NCBI GenBank assembly: GCA_965153455.1
Contig: OZ234495.1
Coordinates: forward strand, 12,644,875 to 12,708,874
Direction of reading: 5' to 3'
From: Sphagnum compactum
Taxonomy: Eukaryota > Bryophyta > Sphagnopsida > Sphagnales
Length of the DNA: 64,000 nt
Shown here: positions 1 to 12,720 of the stretch, piece by piece
Position numbering within the stretch: the first letter of the stretch is position 1
Layout: every line of letters starts with the position of its first letter
Program-made: the position numbers and the translations under genes
The notes under the pieces: model-generated
Seen by the model: only the letters and a program-made list of their open reading frames with translations
Told to the model about the DNA's origin: nothing
Database searches by the model: none

Positions 1-2940
1 TGCTCAATTTAATTGTTCATGAGTTACTTGCTTAACAATGGGCCTTGATCGAAGCTTAGGCCTTGATTGAGGCCTTGGCCTTTTTTTACCCTCCTTAATT
101 GCAGCTAGCTTTGGATTACCCATCTTAATCATTTAATTGCCCAAGGTCCAGTGCTAATTAATAACTTCAAACCATGCTATGATACTTTTGTTGATAGATT
201 TGGAATGACCTTTACAAAACTCTTGAAACAAACCCAAAGTGCCTTTTAGGGAAAACTTAGAATGTAATTAAAACCTAGCTATCGAAATCTACTATTGTTG
301 AACATTGTACAATCAAATGGACAAGTACCAATTCACGCATCTTGTTCAATCAAATTTTTACATTGCCAAAGTTCAAGCAACCTAGTGAAGTCATGGGCAT
401 TCTTCTTACAATGAATTTGTTTAGTGGATGATCAAAGCAAGGTTAAAGTTATAGGTCTGGTCATTTTTCCTTCAAAGTCCATACATATATGAAATTAGTT
501 ATGAGAATGTTCTTCACATCTTAAACTATAAGCGAATGCCATTATGTCTCACTTAGCAAGTGTTGTATGGGATTCTAAAAGGTTGAGATGTCTTCAACAA
601 TTCATCCTTCAATATTTACTTTCCACATATAGATGAATTCACTAAATGCAACCCCACTAGAGTTGCACCCATGAGTGACATTGTTGTAATTAAAATAAAA
701 ACCCAAGTCTTAAATGACAATGCCAAAGAAAAAACAAAAAAGCTCCAAAGATATGCATAGAGGTTACTTACCAAGTTTATTATCAAATTTCAATGTCTAC
801 TCTACACAAGGATTTTAAGGTTGAAATTCATGATCAACAATAAGTAACAAGTGAATGTTATTTTAAATTTCAAAGCTTATGGATTTAAAGTAAGGTTATT
901 GGACTAAAAATTTCAAGAAAACGAAAATTGGATTGGTGGAGGAAAAGACTTGCAAATAGATCATTGGGAGATGGATACTTACATTTTGGATGTATACTTT
1001 GATTTGAGATGAATAGTTTGACAATTATAATACCAATAAGCAATAGGTCTCTACAAAGTTACATATGAATGTTATATCCATTGCCATTATCAGGTCATTA
1101 TAATCCAATATTTGCAATTTTCCAAACAACCTCTTAAAATATCATGTGATGAATATTAAGATCCATCAAGATTAATTTGTTCAAATGATAATTGTGTCTT
1201 CTATAAACATAGAATATGAACATTCTTCATAATTGATTCTTCACAATCTAAAATATTGTAAATTCCACATTTAATTTACAAGTCATATCTTACCACTCCT
1301 CAAGGGCTTATTACCTCCACTGTCGCAAACTTGTAAATAATATCTACACATCATACAAGAACCCACATTATAACAAAATTAAGTATAATAAATTTTTGTC
1401 GATCTATTCTCATCACACAATTTCAAAGTACCACAATTGTTTATGGCATAGACATGTGACACTAACTAGTTGAATTCCAGGATTTTCATGAAGCAATACC
1501 TTGGACCACTTTACCTATGTTTGATAACCATACACTCATGATAGTTACAACAGGAGACCGATATATCTTTGTATAAACTACACTTCAATTACCCCACTTG
1601 AGCAAGCATTGGTTTCATTAACAACTTTGAAAGAAAGGGTTTGCTAGTAACATTTGATTGTGAACCCTAAGTTCTATGACCCAAAATGACTCATAGGAAA
1701 AAGAATTCACCATAGGGTGCAAATAGGATAACAAACGCCATACCCGTCTGCTTTTTTATTACTTTTGTGACCGCTTTTAGGAAAATATTCCTAGAATATT
1801 AGCAAAATATTCTTGAATTGTTTTTAGACAAAATCTTAATTTTTTTAAAAAAAAAATCTTCATTCTTTTTTAGTAAGGTTCATGTTAAAAATTTGGCAAA
1901 AAATGTCATTTTCAAAAAATTGAAATCCATTTACAAATCTTTTTATTGTTAAAAACAAGTGTTATAATATTTAATGAATGCTTCTGTTAATATTTTATTC
2001 CTTGGATTAATTTCAAATTAATTCACATGTTCCCATGATATGTTAAAAATACAATTATATAAACAAATCTTACAATCTCAACATCAAATTAAATTATGAC
2101 TTTAAAACATGAGAAAACCAAGCAAGCCTTACACTTGTTATGGTACGTGTTATTGTGATTGCACCCCACATCATAAATCAAGTATGATCATATCACCAAC
2201 AAATGCATTTGATATAGAGAAATGAAAAGCAAATAACATCTATGTATAATGAAACCGATAAAAAATTTCAAAGCAAAGTGTACATGATGGCACAAGGTCA
2301 GTGAAGAAAAGTGTTCTAAATAGTACCTCATCTCCAAGGATTCATACCTAGTTGTGGAAAAGTGGTCCAAACTAGTTATGTTTTCTCCAAATGTTGTTGT
2401 TATAAAAAATCAAAGATGTCTCAGAATGGTAGTAGTTACAAACATCTCATTTGCCACTTGTAATGTAATGAAAATATTAAGCTACTATAACCAAGCAAAA
2501 AAAATAGGAATTGAGGTTTTGTAGTTGTTTATGATGTAAAAAATTGGGGCATGACCAAGGAAACAATGGTCCGCTCAAAATACACAAAAGACAAGTGACC
2601 AATCAAACATACAAAAGGTATTACATCGAAAATCAAAATGCTAACTTGTTAAAGATATGCATAAAAAAAAACAACCAACCAAACACACAAAAGGCAATAG
2701 ATGAAACAAAAAAGAAAAAAACAATGAAAGTCTATAGTTATTTCACGACATATAAAAAACATTCACAACATGTATCACAATATGTTGGACAACAATTATA
2801 CTATTTAAAAAGTAGCAACAAGAAGCCAACATGAGTTTTCACAAACCTTAGGATTTCATGAACTGGAAACAAGAAAATGAAACACAAGCCCCACAGTTGT
2901 TGTTGTTCAAATAGAAAGCAATGGAATGTAGAACATTACA
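1..2940. other. AT-rich spacer, no gene seen
   Basis: No reading frame here resembles a protein family, and the few open frames are short and AT-driven. I see no clear repeat structure beyond poly-A and poly-T runs. It is probably old, decayed transposon DNA. Confidence 0.5.
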
Positions 2941-3780
2941 TGCAAATTGTTGGGAGGGAGAATTCTGTTGATCCCCTAACCTTAAATTGATAACATGTCA
3001 AATGACATTAACATTTGAATGTTTGGAAAGACATTTTTAGAATCCATCATTTTCCATTTTTGATCCTATACCACCCTCCTATACACCTTAGTAGACCCCT
3101 TTAATCAAGTGCAATCCTCAAAAACATCAATTTAGAGTTGCTTATGGACTAAATATGGACTACAAAATTACTATGATTATGAGGTCCTCATTTAAATCAT
3201 TTTAAAAAAAAAGGACCTTGTCCTACTTGATATTCTCATCTTAAATGACAAGACATCTGTAAGAATGGTGGTTAAAAGTTGTAGGGAAGTTCTCTAACTC
3301 CTCTATAAAGAAAAATGTCCATAACCTTAGGTGTTATGGACTGTGACATTAGATGTACACCCCACATTGTAAAGTCCACCATTCATTGAGTATTGATCTT
3401 TTTGGTAAATTTTCTAATGAATTATCTAGATTAAATAGTAAGTTTCAATTTCCCATTTAATTTTTGTTAAATGTTTCAAACATATTTTAGTTATATACAA
3501 TATTATGAAACAAACCCAAAAAAAATTGCCACTATGACATCCATAAAAGTCCATCGTAACTTACAATTACCCCACTTTTAATTCATTTCTAGTTAACTCT
3601 TAATCCATTCTTAGTTAACTCTTAGTTCACTTTTAGTTAAGTTTAAATTCACTCTTAATTGAAGTTTAATTCATTTTGAGTTGAGTCTTAATTCATTCAT
3701 AGTTCACACATGGGTGAACATGGGCCACATGTAGATTGGAAGCTTTTTGAAAAACTTCCTTGAGCTAGGTGCCCAAGGGG

Positions 3781-3882
3781 TATAAATAGAGGTAGAATTG
3801 CTTACTACTTTTAGTCTATTCAACACTAATCTTGAGTATATTTCTTGTCATAGCCTTATTTTGTTTATTTTTTGCAATAAAA
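3781..3882 (+). promoter_or_regulatory. TATA box and AATAAA signal spaced as in an LTR
   Basis: A strong TATA motif (TATAAATAG) at 3781 is followed about 95 bp later by AATAAAA at 3876-3882. This close order of promoter and poly(A) signal is typical of the U3-R-U5 part of a plant LTR. I could not find a matching second LTR, a primer-binding site or defined ends, so a solo-LTR remnant is only a possibility. An 84-aa hydrophobic frame that follows is not recognisable. Confidence 0.25.
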
Positions 3883-4049
3883 TTTGTTGGATTTTTGTTC
3901 GCACGGGTCGTAATTTTGTTCTTGTTTTTCTTGTTTCATGATCTGGATTTGGAACTAGGCTTGCCCTTATTCTCGTTTGGGTTTAAGAAATCCTATAGAT
4001 TTGGTTATTTTCATGCCCGTGACACCCCAAACAGTACAACAAAAGTTGT

Positions 4050-4185
4050 CCCTATACATCAAATGATTTCACTGGATTTTGAATGAATTCACTTGTTGTA
4101 GTGAACGAGGACCAATGAAGAAATAGTGAATTCACTGGTCTAATGAACGGGGACTAGTGAATTGCACCCACATTTTGTAGTAGTG
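4050..4185. mobile_element. Orphan right end of a CACTA-type element
   Basis: Read on the minus strand from 4185 the sequence begins CACTACTACAAAATG, a CACTA terminus. It then carries repeated short motifs of the type TTCACTA and TAGTGAA and a block containing GTCCCCGTTCA. The same GTCCCCGTTCACTA block lies near the right end of the complete CACTA element that ends at 29739, so both belong to one family. I found no matching left end, so the element is truncated or has lost the other end by divergence. Confidence 0.4.
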
Positions 4186-4635
4186 AAATGTCTCCAACAT
4201 ATGGTGGTAGCTTTTCAATTTCCAAATGAAGGAAGGTAAAAGGGTAGGAGTTAGAAGGTTTATCTGTAGCAAGCCCTTTTCTTCGTGACTAGGAACTACT
4301 TTCCATGTAATCCAATGCAAATTTTCATCATATATTTCAAACTATAAAGCTTGTTATGTGCTCTTTTTCAATTTCTATTACAAGCATCCTGTTGTTTTCA
4401 ATTTTGCTGTTGACATTTATTTCATTCGATCCTATATAAGCCCAGTTCCAAATGCCTTTTCCATTATAGTACAGTCTCCAACTTAATACATAAGCAGCAG
4501 ATCTTGAAAATTTTACCCTAATGATCCTATCTCCTTTTTTAAGCTCACCATTGCATTCAGGTTTGAAGAACTTAACATAACCTCCTAGTGGTAGTGGATC
4601 TATAGGTATCAAAATGTCTCCTAATCTAGGAATAT

Positions 4636-5427
4636 GATTGGGTGCGATCATAATCAAATGAGCCAACGGTGATGAAGGATTCAAGGATTGCAATCCTTTT
4701 TGTGGTCATTTTCACTTTCTCATAAAAAAAACTTTTGGGATGAAATCTTTTGCAATATGTTATTAAAAATACATTTTTTTCAAACATCACATTTTTTGTA
4801 TTAATTTTTCATTAATAACTAAGCATTTTACGTACGGATTTTACCAAATTCTACATTTCGTTTTGGAAAATTATCTTAATGTCAAATTGTATGAAAATAT
4901 GCTAATTATTTAATGCTTTATTTTATTGTTTCATGAACTACAACTTTGTTTTAGATGTCATGTACATTACACCCCATTTACATGTGGTAAAGGACTCTTG
5001 AAAATTTCAAATTATGTTCAATAATTTTTTAATTTTTAAAAAATTCAAATTTCACAATTTACAAATTGTGAATGCTTTTTGAATGTGGATAATCAATTAA
5101 CATCATCTCAATTTTTTTTTCTCATCAAAATTCCTTTATAAAGAGAGTCTTTAGTTTAATAATTTGCAAAATTGACTATTTTGTATGCAACTGTTATTCA
5201 AGTTCAAAGGTCTTTTATTAAAACCAAAACCCAATTTTATTTTTTTTTGAATTTTTGTTTTGAATTCTTCAAGATTCATATTAGTCATTTAGCACTACAT
5301 TCCATGATTGACATGGCATTAAAGTGGCACCACAAAAATACATCTAACAAAATTATAGTTTTTATAGAGTTTTGGCGATCACTTGACATGCTTTTTGTCT
5401 CGTTTGATTATGATTGCACCTGATTAC
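4636..5427 (+). mobile_element. ~790 bp TIR element, copy 1
   Basis: A DNA element bounded by imperfect terminal inverted repeats of about 30 bp: left GATTGGGTGCGATCATAA..., right end its inverted counterpart (...TTATGATTGCACCTGATTAC). The AT-rich interior aligns collinearly with 45828-46616, including GAATCCTTTTT-like, GAAATCTTTTG, AAAATATGCTAATTATT, TACAACTTTGTTTT and CATGT(G)GTAAA blocks. No transposase is encoded, so it is non-autonomous. The exact outer boundary and target duplication are not resolved, so superfamily is open. Confidence 0.6.
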
Positions 5428-7227
5428 GGTTTTCATGAAGCTTCCTAAATTTCTCATTCTGATTGATAAGGCCATCCAAAAACATAAAAAAACTTAAAGT
5501 TATTTGTGCTGATGAAGACCCAACTCCAATCATCATGTGAAATCTTCAACCATATTGTTGCTTGGATGAAAATTCTTGATAGTGCCACTCCAATTCCAAT
5601 ATCTCCTTGCTTTGCCTCCCTAGGATCAAACCCCATGATCTTAATTACAATAAAGCCAACGTTACATATCACTAATGTACCTGGAGGTGGGTGTCCTTCA
5701 AAGTGGTTGATTAAATTCAGAGATGGTGATTATGTTCATCTTGATAGCAACAATTTTCCATAGCTTTATAATTTTGCAGCATCTCCCATTGGATTGAACT
5801 GCTCTGATACTAAAAGACAGGGGCAAAGGAATGTTCCCCTCACATCAATGAATCCATTTCCATGAGTTCAAAACTCAAACATAACTTAAATAAAACTCCA
5901 TAACTTCAATAATTTGATAATCCAAACCAAAACACACATCCAACTAGAAACTGTCCTAACCTATGTAGGGAATCAAATATATGAGTCTATGGGGGTCAGG
6001 TCACTTCGATCTTTCTTTCATGAGCCTCAACTAACATTGTTTGGCAGAACAAAGTATCGTCCTTCCCAGACTTCAACATCACAACATAACACAAAACCAT
6101 GAAACAATAAGGGATAGAATGATTCTCAGAGATGATGAACATAATTGAACAGAAGATATGGCAAAGATTTGTACTAAAGATATGTTTTCTTCCAAAAGCT
6201 TATCAAATGCAAACCATCAACCCCTACTAGGATCTTAGATGAAAAACCACCAAACAACATATGCACTGGGTGCATCCAAAGGTCTTGATAAAATCAAACA
6301 CTCTTTCCCTAGAATCCTAGTCACTTAAAACCACACAACACACGAAACCTCCATTTGCCAAATTTTGTCGCTTTCAAGATCCCTAACAATCTTCATCATT
6401 CCCCAATCATAGACTCCTACTCCTAGTGTTAGACTAAATTTCTTTAAAGGATATAGGGCGCAATGGAAACAACTCATCCTTTAGAACAATCATAGACTAC
6501 ACCTTTAGGCATTCATCTTTCCAATGTCACCAAGCATAACAATTTGTTTATAACACCAAAACACATATGCAAAAACCCCATTTAAAGAAAAGCCACTAAA
6601 AACTTAGCTGTTCATAGCATAAATTTTGCAATACTTTAACTTCCACCTCCATTTGTTATTGATTGATGTCCAACAAACAAGATCTGCCCAACAACGCCAC
6701 ACCACATAGAGCTCACCCACAAGACAAACCATAAACAAATTAAACACTGTCGATCATAAAGACTCCAAGAAGCTCATAACCTACAGAAGAACAAAGCAAT
6801 ACAAAAATAGAAAATTCACAAGATTTGCTATTAGTCACCATCAATTGCTGAACTCTTGTCGACTTTAGCTTTCAGTAGTTGATAACATTGTACATTCTAC
6901 GTTAGGGTTTCATCCCATATTTTCTCATCACAATAGTTATTACTTGCAAACCATAAGAGTTGAAAGAGCTCAATTTTCAGATATTTAGTAGCAATATGCA
7001 AACTTAAGATGCATTCCTTAGGTCCTAACAAGAAAGAGGGTGTGGGAGCTTTAGGATGGGCTCAGGATGAGTTCATCCAAGTGGGAAGCAAAGTCTAGGT
7101 TAATTCTCTTGGGCCTGGAGTTTGGTACCATGATGATTCGAACCAAGAAATGGAACCATCAAGTTTAAAGGTCGTAGCTACAACCAAATATCCAGTCCAA
7201 TTTTCACTTCCAATTCCCATTATAGTA
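5428..7227. other. Spacer with no convincing gene
   Basis: Open frames of 62-85 codons occur on both strands around 5454-5763 and 5914-6102, but none resembles a known family or has supporting splice structure. The composition is somewhat less AT-rich than the first 3 kb. No function is assigned. Confidence 0.45.
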
Positions 7228-7395
7228 TCATGTGCACCAAGGATGTGTGCAGGGTGCAGGGATTTAAACCGAAGCATTGAGCTAAGTACATGAATCTATC
7301 TGAAAGAAAAATCATGTGCACCAAGGATGTGTGCAGGGTGCAGGGATTTAAACTGAAGCATTGAGCTAAGTACATGAATCTATCTGAAAGAAAAT
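7228..7395. repeat. 84-bp tandem duplication
   Basis: Two back-to-back 84-bp copies (7228-7311 and 7312-7395) differ at only one or two positions (AAACCGAAG versus AAACTGAAG), so the duplication is recent. The unit starts TCATGTGCACCAAGG. Confidence 0.9.
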
Positions 7396-8906
7396 TTACG
7401 GATTTTTATTGTTGGGTCTATTTTGCACTCGTTGCTGCGAATTGATTCATGTAAGTGAGTGTCTTTTCTGGAAAGAAAACAAAGCAACCCCATGGCTTCA
7501 TGAAAGGATGAGATGGAGAAATGGCTTGTCAGGCTTGGAAGTTGGATCTCGATCTACCATCTCCAAATTAGAGGGTTACCAGAAAAACTCTCCTCACATA
7601 CCTACTCAGTCAAGTTCGAGACAGCTGCACTGAACAATAGCAATTCTTTTGGATATGAAGCAGACAGGCCCACAAAGATCTCTACTGTCCTTCGTATGCC
7701 AAATCACTCATTGTGCTTGCTGTTCCACTCATGTACCTTTTGTCTATGTTCATGATCATTTCTAGACCAGGTTCAAGTCCTCGAGATCTCCCATCCTAAT
7801 TTCTTCCTGGCTGAGTTTTCTGTCCCCTTGGCATAATCTGTGTTAGCCTTGATCACAGAGCAGCAGCTACCTACTCACTAATCCCATTTCTGCAGGGTGC
7901 ATTTTCCTAGCCTCAACACTGATTTTCCCTGGAGGTGATCATGTGGTGTGCCTTTCTCCTTTCACTTAGTTCTGGGGACGGTTGCTGTTTGTCTCTCAAA
8001 AGAAAAGCTGACATAGGAACAGTATGTAATAGAGAACTTGAGCTTTACTGGATTCTTTCCTCAATGGAATAAAAAGGTCACAATTTTTCTTCAAAACTCT
8101 GTGAGCTCGGAAGTGCTCTTATGAATAGGTGATACAAGAGCTCATTGGGAGCTGGTTGGGAAATGGATACTAAAGTGATAACCTTCAAGTGAAGATGCAA
8201 TTATAGCTATAGTATATTAGGGAAGAAGCTCTTAATCACAGTAAATCCAAGTAGAGTTTGTTGGGTGGGTGGGTGTGTTTGTGTGTGCGTGTCAATGCTG
8301 TGTTTTTTTTTTCCTAATGAGATTCCAGCTCTGTAGACTGTTTCTGAAGCTACAAATATACACCAAAGGGGAAGTTACAAAAGCTCAAAATGGGTCCTGT
8401 GACTGCAAAAGTTTAGCCATGAGTTCAATTTTGTGATATCAAGCTGAACAAGAGGACATGTTGAGGAATTATTGAAGTCATGGACGAGAATGTGGATGCT
8501 CATATTGGAAATTTGACATGATCCTCATAGCCACTTATTATTACATGATGAGATCATTTTACTGAAGGAATCATATAAGTTTCACCTTCACAGGAAGAAG
8601 AATTTCAGTTAAGGAATCATAGTTCAACCTTCATCTTCCCAACTGGTAAGTGACCTGCAATCCACAGCAATTGCAAATACCATTTGTCAAATACTTTTTT
8701 CCAGATCTGGAGATGATGTCTTGGTAATTTTCAATTAGAGGAAGCATCAGAGGTAGTAGCTCTAGATTATCATTTGATGTCAATTCTGATGAGCAAAGAC
8801 CGCTTATGAATTAGAAAACAAAATTAGGGGCATTGGAGATCTAGCTTAATTGTAAAGTAGTGGCAAGCAGAACTGACACAAAGTTTTCAAAAGGCCTCAG
8901 GGAACT
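7396..8906. other. 3' flank of the bHLH gene; no independent gene seen
   Basis: This stretch lies downstream of the minus-strand bHLH gene and could contain its 3' UTR. Overlapping frames of 74-80 codons at 7409-7755 are not recognisable. A GT-rich tract (GTGGGTGGGTGTGTTTGTGTGTGCGTG-like) lies at about 8265-8292. Confidence 0.4.
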
Positions 8907-11900
8907 TTAAGGCTTACAACAATTGAGGCCTGGTGATATCATGGAAGTTGGTCCAGTGCATTGCAACATCCCCATCTGGACTATACTTTGCAAGTCGCTG
9001 CCATCCGACACAGATATCGATCTCTATGAAACCCATTGAGTTGCAGCAAAGATGATGAGAATTAGTTTCATAAACATGGGTGTTGGTTCTTTAGGGTGAC
9101 AGCAAAATACAGTTGTAAGCAAACTGCCTTCTGCAGTTGTTTCGGTGGAAAATACTAGAGATAACAATTTCAAAATGATTATAACATTGTTCTGAATGGA
9201 AAACTAGTTGTTGGATAATTTCATATGTGATCTTTCATGAAGTCTTGTCCAGAACTTATATTCTGAAGAAGAATTCATCCTGAATCACATAAGAGATGGA
9301 GCTACACAAGTTCTAGAGCTATTCTGAAGTAGTGAGTCAGTCAGGAAAACAGATGGAGCTAGCTACTCAAATGGGTTTGTTGCAGGTACCTGAATTACAT
9401 GGTCATGAGCTTCAATTGCAGTTACTGCTGCTGCTGCATCTACATGAGAAGAAATGCATGATTCTTGAAAGAGCTGAGTTGTTACAGTGGACACACTGTC
9501 ATCACGGCTGAGTCTTCTTTCCAAATTGCCATTCAAGGAACTCTGTCTGAAATCTAAAGCACTGCAATTAGCTCCAAAAACACCGGCAGGCTGGAAGCCA
9601 TGAGTGGGTGGTTGTTGTGGCAGATTTGCATGGCTCTGGCTGAAGAGTGAATCTGAATGATCAACAGATGCTAATCTCATTGAGAGAATCTGCACATGCC
9701 ACCACCACAGTCGCCACAACACATGAGAGAGTCAGATAGTTCCCTTCAGGAGCCTGGCCAAGCCAAGAGAATGTTCATATCAATGTGTCATGATCAAGCG
9801 TTATCAGAAACACTAGAATATATCCCAAGCTCGTGACTTAGCTTCTTAGATTGTTACAAGCATCATGAGCTGCTGCATTTAGATTACCCATGTACATACC
9901 TCAACTTGGCGCTGGAGCAATTGCACATAGTTGATGATTTCGTCCAACATCACTGCCTTCCCTGTCACCTGCAGATCTCGAGGAGGATGGATCACCAAAT
10001 TTCAGTCTTGGCACTGAAGAAGTTCATAACTCTAGATTCCTAATCCATCAAACACATCACTCTAGACTCCTCATGATAGAGGAAGGTCTGCAGAAACATG
10101 AGGAGCGCTCTGATTACCTTACTGCAGCCTGGTACAAGATCCTGCAGGTATTTCATTCTCTCATTGATCTTCTCACGACGAACCTGCAAATCATGAAGCA
10201 CACCCAATGCAGTTGTCACTGGATGCTGCATGGTGATGATGACGATGATGATGGACTCTGCAACAAAAGAAAGACTACAAGGACTGTGACATGAGCTTCT
10301 TCAGGCATGAACTACATTTGATCAGGATTCAGGAGCTTCAAAGAGGAGCTGGTGCAACTGCACAGCTAGTGTTTTGGTAGCTACCCTTTCAGCGAGACTA
10401 TGGCTGTCGGTCGCTTGGCCTCTTCTGGCACGCACATGGATGTAGTCTTGCTTGCAGGCTGAGAGATCAGCTACTGCTGCAAGAGGCTGGTGTAAAGACT
10501 TTCTTTTAGCTGGATCACTCTGCATGATCTCCTCCTCCTGCTGCATCGACATGATGCCGCCGCCTTGGCTGATCGAGTCGTTATCAGAGTTGTCGACCTC
10601 ATTGCAGCAGCTTGATCCAGCTTCTCCCTTTGCAGACGGCCTGATGTAACGACGTTGTAGAGCTTCCTGATCTTGAGTAGTTGTTTTCCTTGGAGCTGCT
10701 GCACCATTGCCAAGTTTCAGCCGCTTGGGTTTTGTTGATCCGTCGTTTTCAACCAGCTGCTGGTGGATCGTAGATTCTTGACATAAGCTGCTGCTTCCAA
10801 GATCCCTGACGCTGTCGTCGGCTGGAGCAGTGACCGCGACGTCGTTCTTCCGTTTCTTCTCAGGAGCAACAGTACTAGTAGCAGCTCCGCGGCAGCAGCT
10901 GCTTATAGCATAAATCCCAATCTCTGCAGGATCAGCATTCTCACAACCTGCAGGAGCGGCGGCTTCATCAGCGCCAGCGCTGCTCTTATCTCTTTCTCCC
11001 TCAAAGGCTTCCAAACTTGCTGGTAGCTTTGAACTTCCGGTTCCGCCAGGTAGGCGCTCCTTCGACTCATCGTCGGAAATTACGCGAACCTGCAGCTGTT
11101 GTGCAGCCACAGTAGTACTATTCGCCCAGCTCGTAACGTCAAGGCCTCCGGAATTAACCCCTTCAATCTTGACTCCCGCGACAGTCGATGAGCTAGTTCG
11201 GGAAAGATTGCAGCCATAGCTGATGATCTGATCGTGATCAGCCGCTTGTTGACCACCTTCTGATCCGGACCTCCTTGCAGAACGAGACTCGGGACTATCC
11301 GTCAAGAAAGAAACGGGTTGTTGATCATGAGCAGCTTGACTACTAGGGTATTGATCTCCTCCTCCGCCACTTCCGAAAGAAGATGTTTGTTGATCGACCG
11401 CATTCAAAGCTGGACCATCGCGCGAGGACAATTGGGTAAGGCCGCAATGCGACGAGGACGTCGCCAGCTCAACGTCGCCAGCCAAGCCTGCAAGTTTGCT
11501 ACTAGGATCGATCAAGGTGAGATCACCTCCTCGCGGCCGCAGATCAGTACTCCAGCAGCTACTGCTGCCAGCGTGATGGAGCTGCAACAGTTTCTCCATG
11601 TGCAGCAGGTGCCCATCAGCTGCTGCTGCTGGCTGGTGAGAGATTTTTGAAGGTGAAATCATGGAAAAAGGAACTGCCGCACCGGACCGGTTGTCAACGT
11701 TGTTGCAACCATTAATCCTATGACCAAGAAGCTGCTGATCATCCCGGATATTCATCATCATCGACATAGTCCCAGCTGCAGCTGCTTCCGGCCTGATCAT
11801 ATGATGATGAGCTCCTGGACGACTGCCGCAAGAACTATATCCAAGCTGTGTAGCAGCTGTACTAGGCGAGGACGACGACGTTGAGACAGCTAGTAGAGAC

Positions 11901-12343
11901 GACATTGTCGAGCCTCCTTCAGCATACGGTAGCAAGCAACCAGCTTTAGTATGATCCACCAGCTGCTGCACTTGTCGCCATTGATTATATTCTCCATCAT
12001 CACGACTCGTGATCTGCATCGAGCTGCCCAGCTGCTGCTGCTGCCGCCACCATGAGGGATGCTCCAGCACAGCTGCAGCTGCATCAGAGCTGCTCCAGCT
12101 GCTTGCCTGCTGCAAGTTAAAATTCTTCTGCATCAACAAGTTGTGAGCTGCAGCAAGCAAGTGCAAATCGACAGAGTCCGCATCCGCGTGTGTTGCTGCA
12201 GGCGAAGAGTAATTCCGCATGTAGTACCCCTGCTGCATTCCAGCAATCTTGCTGCTACTGAAATGGTTGTTCTTCATCGACATGTCCTGGCGGGAGCTGA
12301 ATCTGCTTTTAAGAGCAGAAGTTTCCGTATCATAATATGTCAT
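8907..12343 (-). CDS. bHLH transcription factor, subgroup XII (BEE/CIB/HBI1-like)
   Basis: Nuclear DNA-binding protein of about 836 aa in five exons, all joined in phase 0: 12343-10385, 10183-10118, 9968-9900, 9689-9390 and 9023-8907 (TAA at 8909-8907). The first exon (653 codons) is a long Ser/Gln/Ala-rich region ending in the basic segment RARRGQATDSHSLAER, which carries the His-Glu-Arg set that reads E-boxes. Exon 2 supplies VRREKINERMKYLQDLVPGC, and exon 3 TGKAVMLDEIINYVQLLQRQ, completing helix-loop-helix. Exon 5 encodes DLQSIVQMG, a C-terminal box known in this subgroup; if exon 4 is not spliced at CAG|GTACCT the protein would stop at 9363 with 806 aa and lack it. Subgroup members are dimeric activators in brassinosteroid, light and growth responses. 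The N-terminal part is much longer than in angiosperm relatives. The start at 12343 is the first ATG of the long frame. Confidence 0.93.
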
Positions 12344-12519
12344 ACTGTTGTTACCTACTACTTCCGCGATTGCTGTACTTGTCTATATTCTAGACTCTCT
12401 AATAACCCCATCACCGCAAGTACTCCACTCTCGAGCTCACAAAAAAGACTTGAAGAAAAAGCTTCCACAAATTATGCACTACACTGGATCTCCACTGCTT
12501 GCTTGCTTGCTCTCTATCT

Positions 12520-12545
12520 CTGTCTGTCTGTCTGTCTGTCTGTCC
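12520..12545. repeat. (TCTG)n microsatellite upstream of the bHLH gene
   Basis: About six TGTC repeats preceded by GCTT repeats lie about 180 bp upstream of the bHLH start codon, in its probable 5' UTR or promoter. On the transcribed (minus) strand this reads as a GACA tract. Confidence 0.85.
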
Positions 12546-12551
12546 ATATCT

Positions 12552-12720
12552 GGGGATCATCTATCTTTCCATAGAAAACAAAGTAGTTGGAATTGTGAAG
12601 CCTCATTCTCCATATTTGGGGATCGTCTCTTCATAGAAAACTAGTTACTGTGGAATGGTCAAGTCCTTGGGGATGTTCTCTTCATAGAAAACAACTTGCT
12701 ATGGAATGGTCAAGCCCCTG
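12552..12720. repeat. Three-copy minisatellite upstream of the bHLH gene
   Basis: Three imperfect copies of a 51-66 bp unit start with GGGGAT at 12552, 12618 and 12669. Each contains the TTCATAGAAAAC core followed by TGGAAT(T/G)GT and AAG. They sit in the 5' flank of the minus-strand bHLH gene and may affect its promoter. Confidence 0.75.

Noticed and set aside
4337-4693. 118-codon minus-strand frame beside TIR element copy 1
   Set aside because: Partly overlaps the element end and has no family resemblance; kept out of the gene list.
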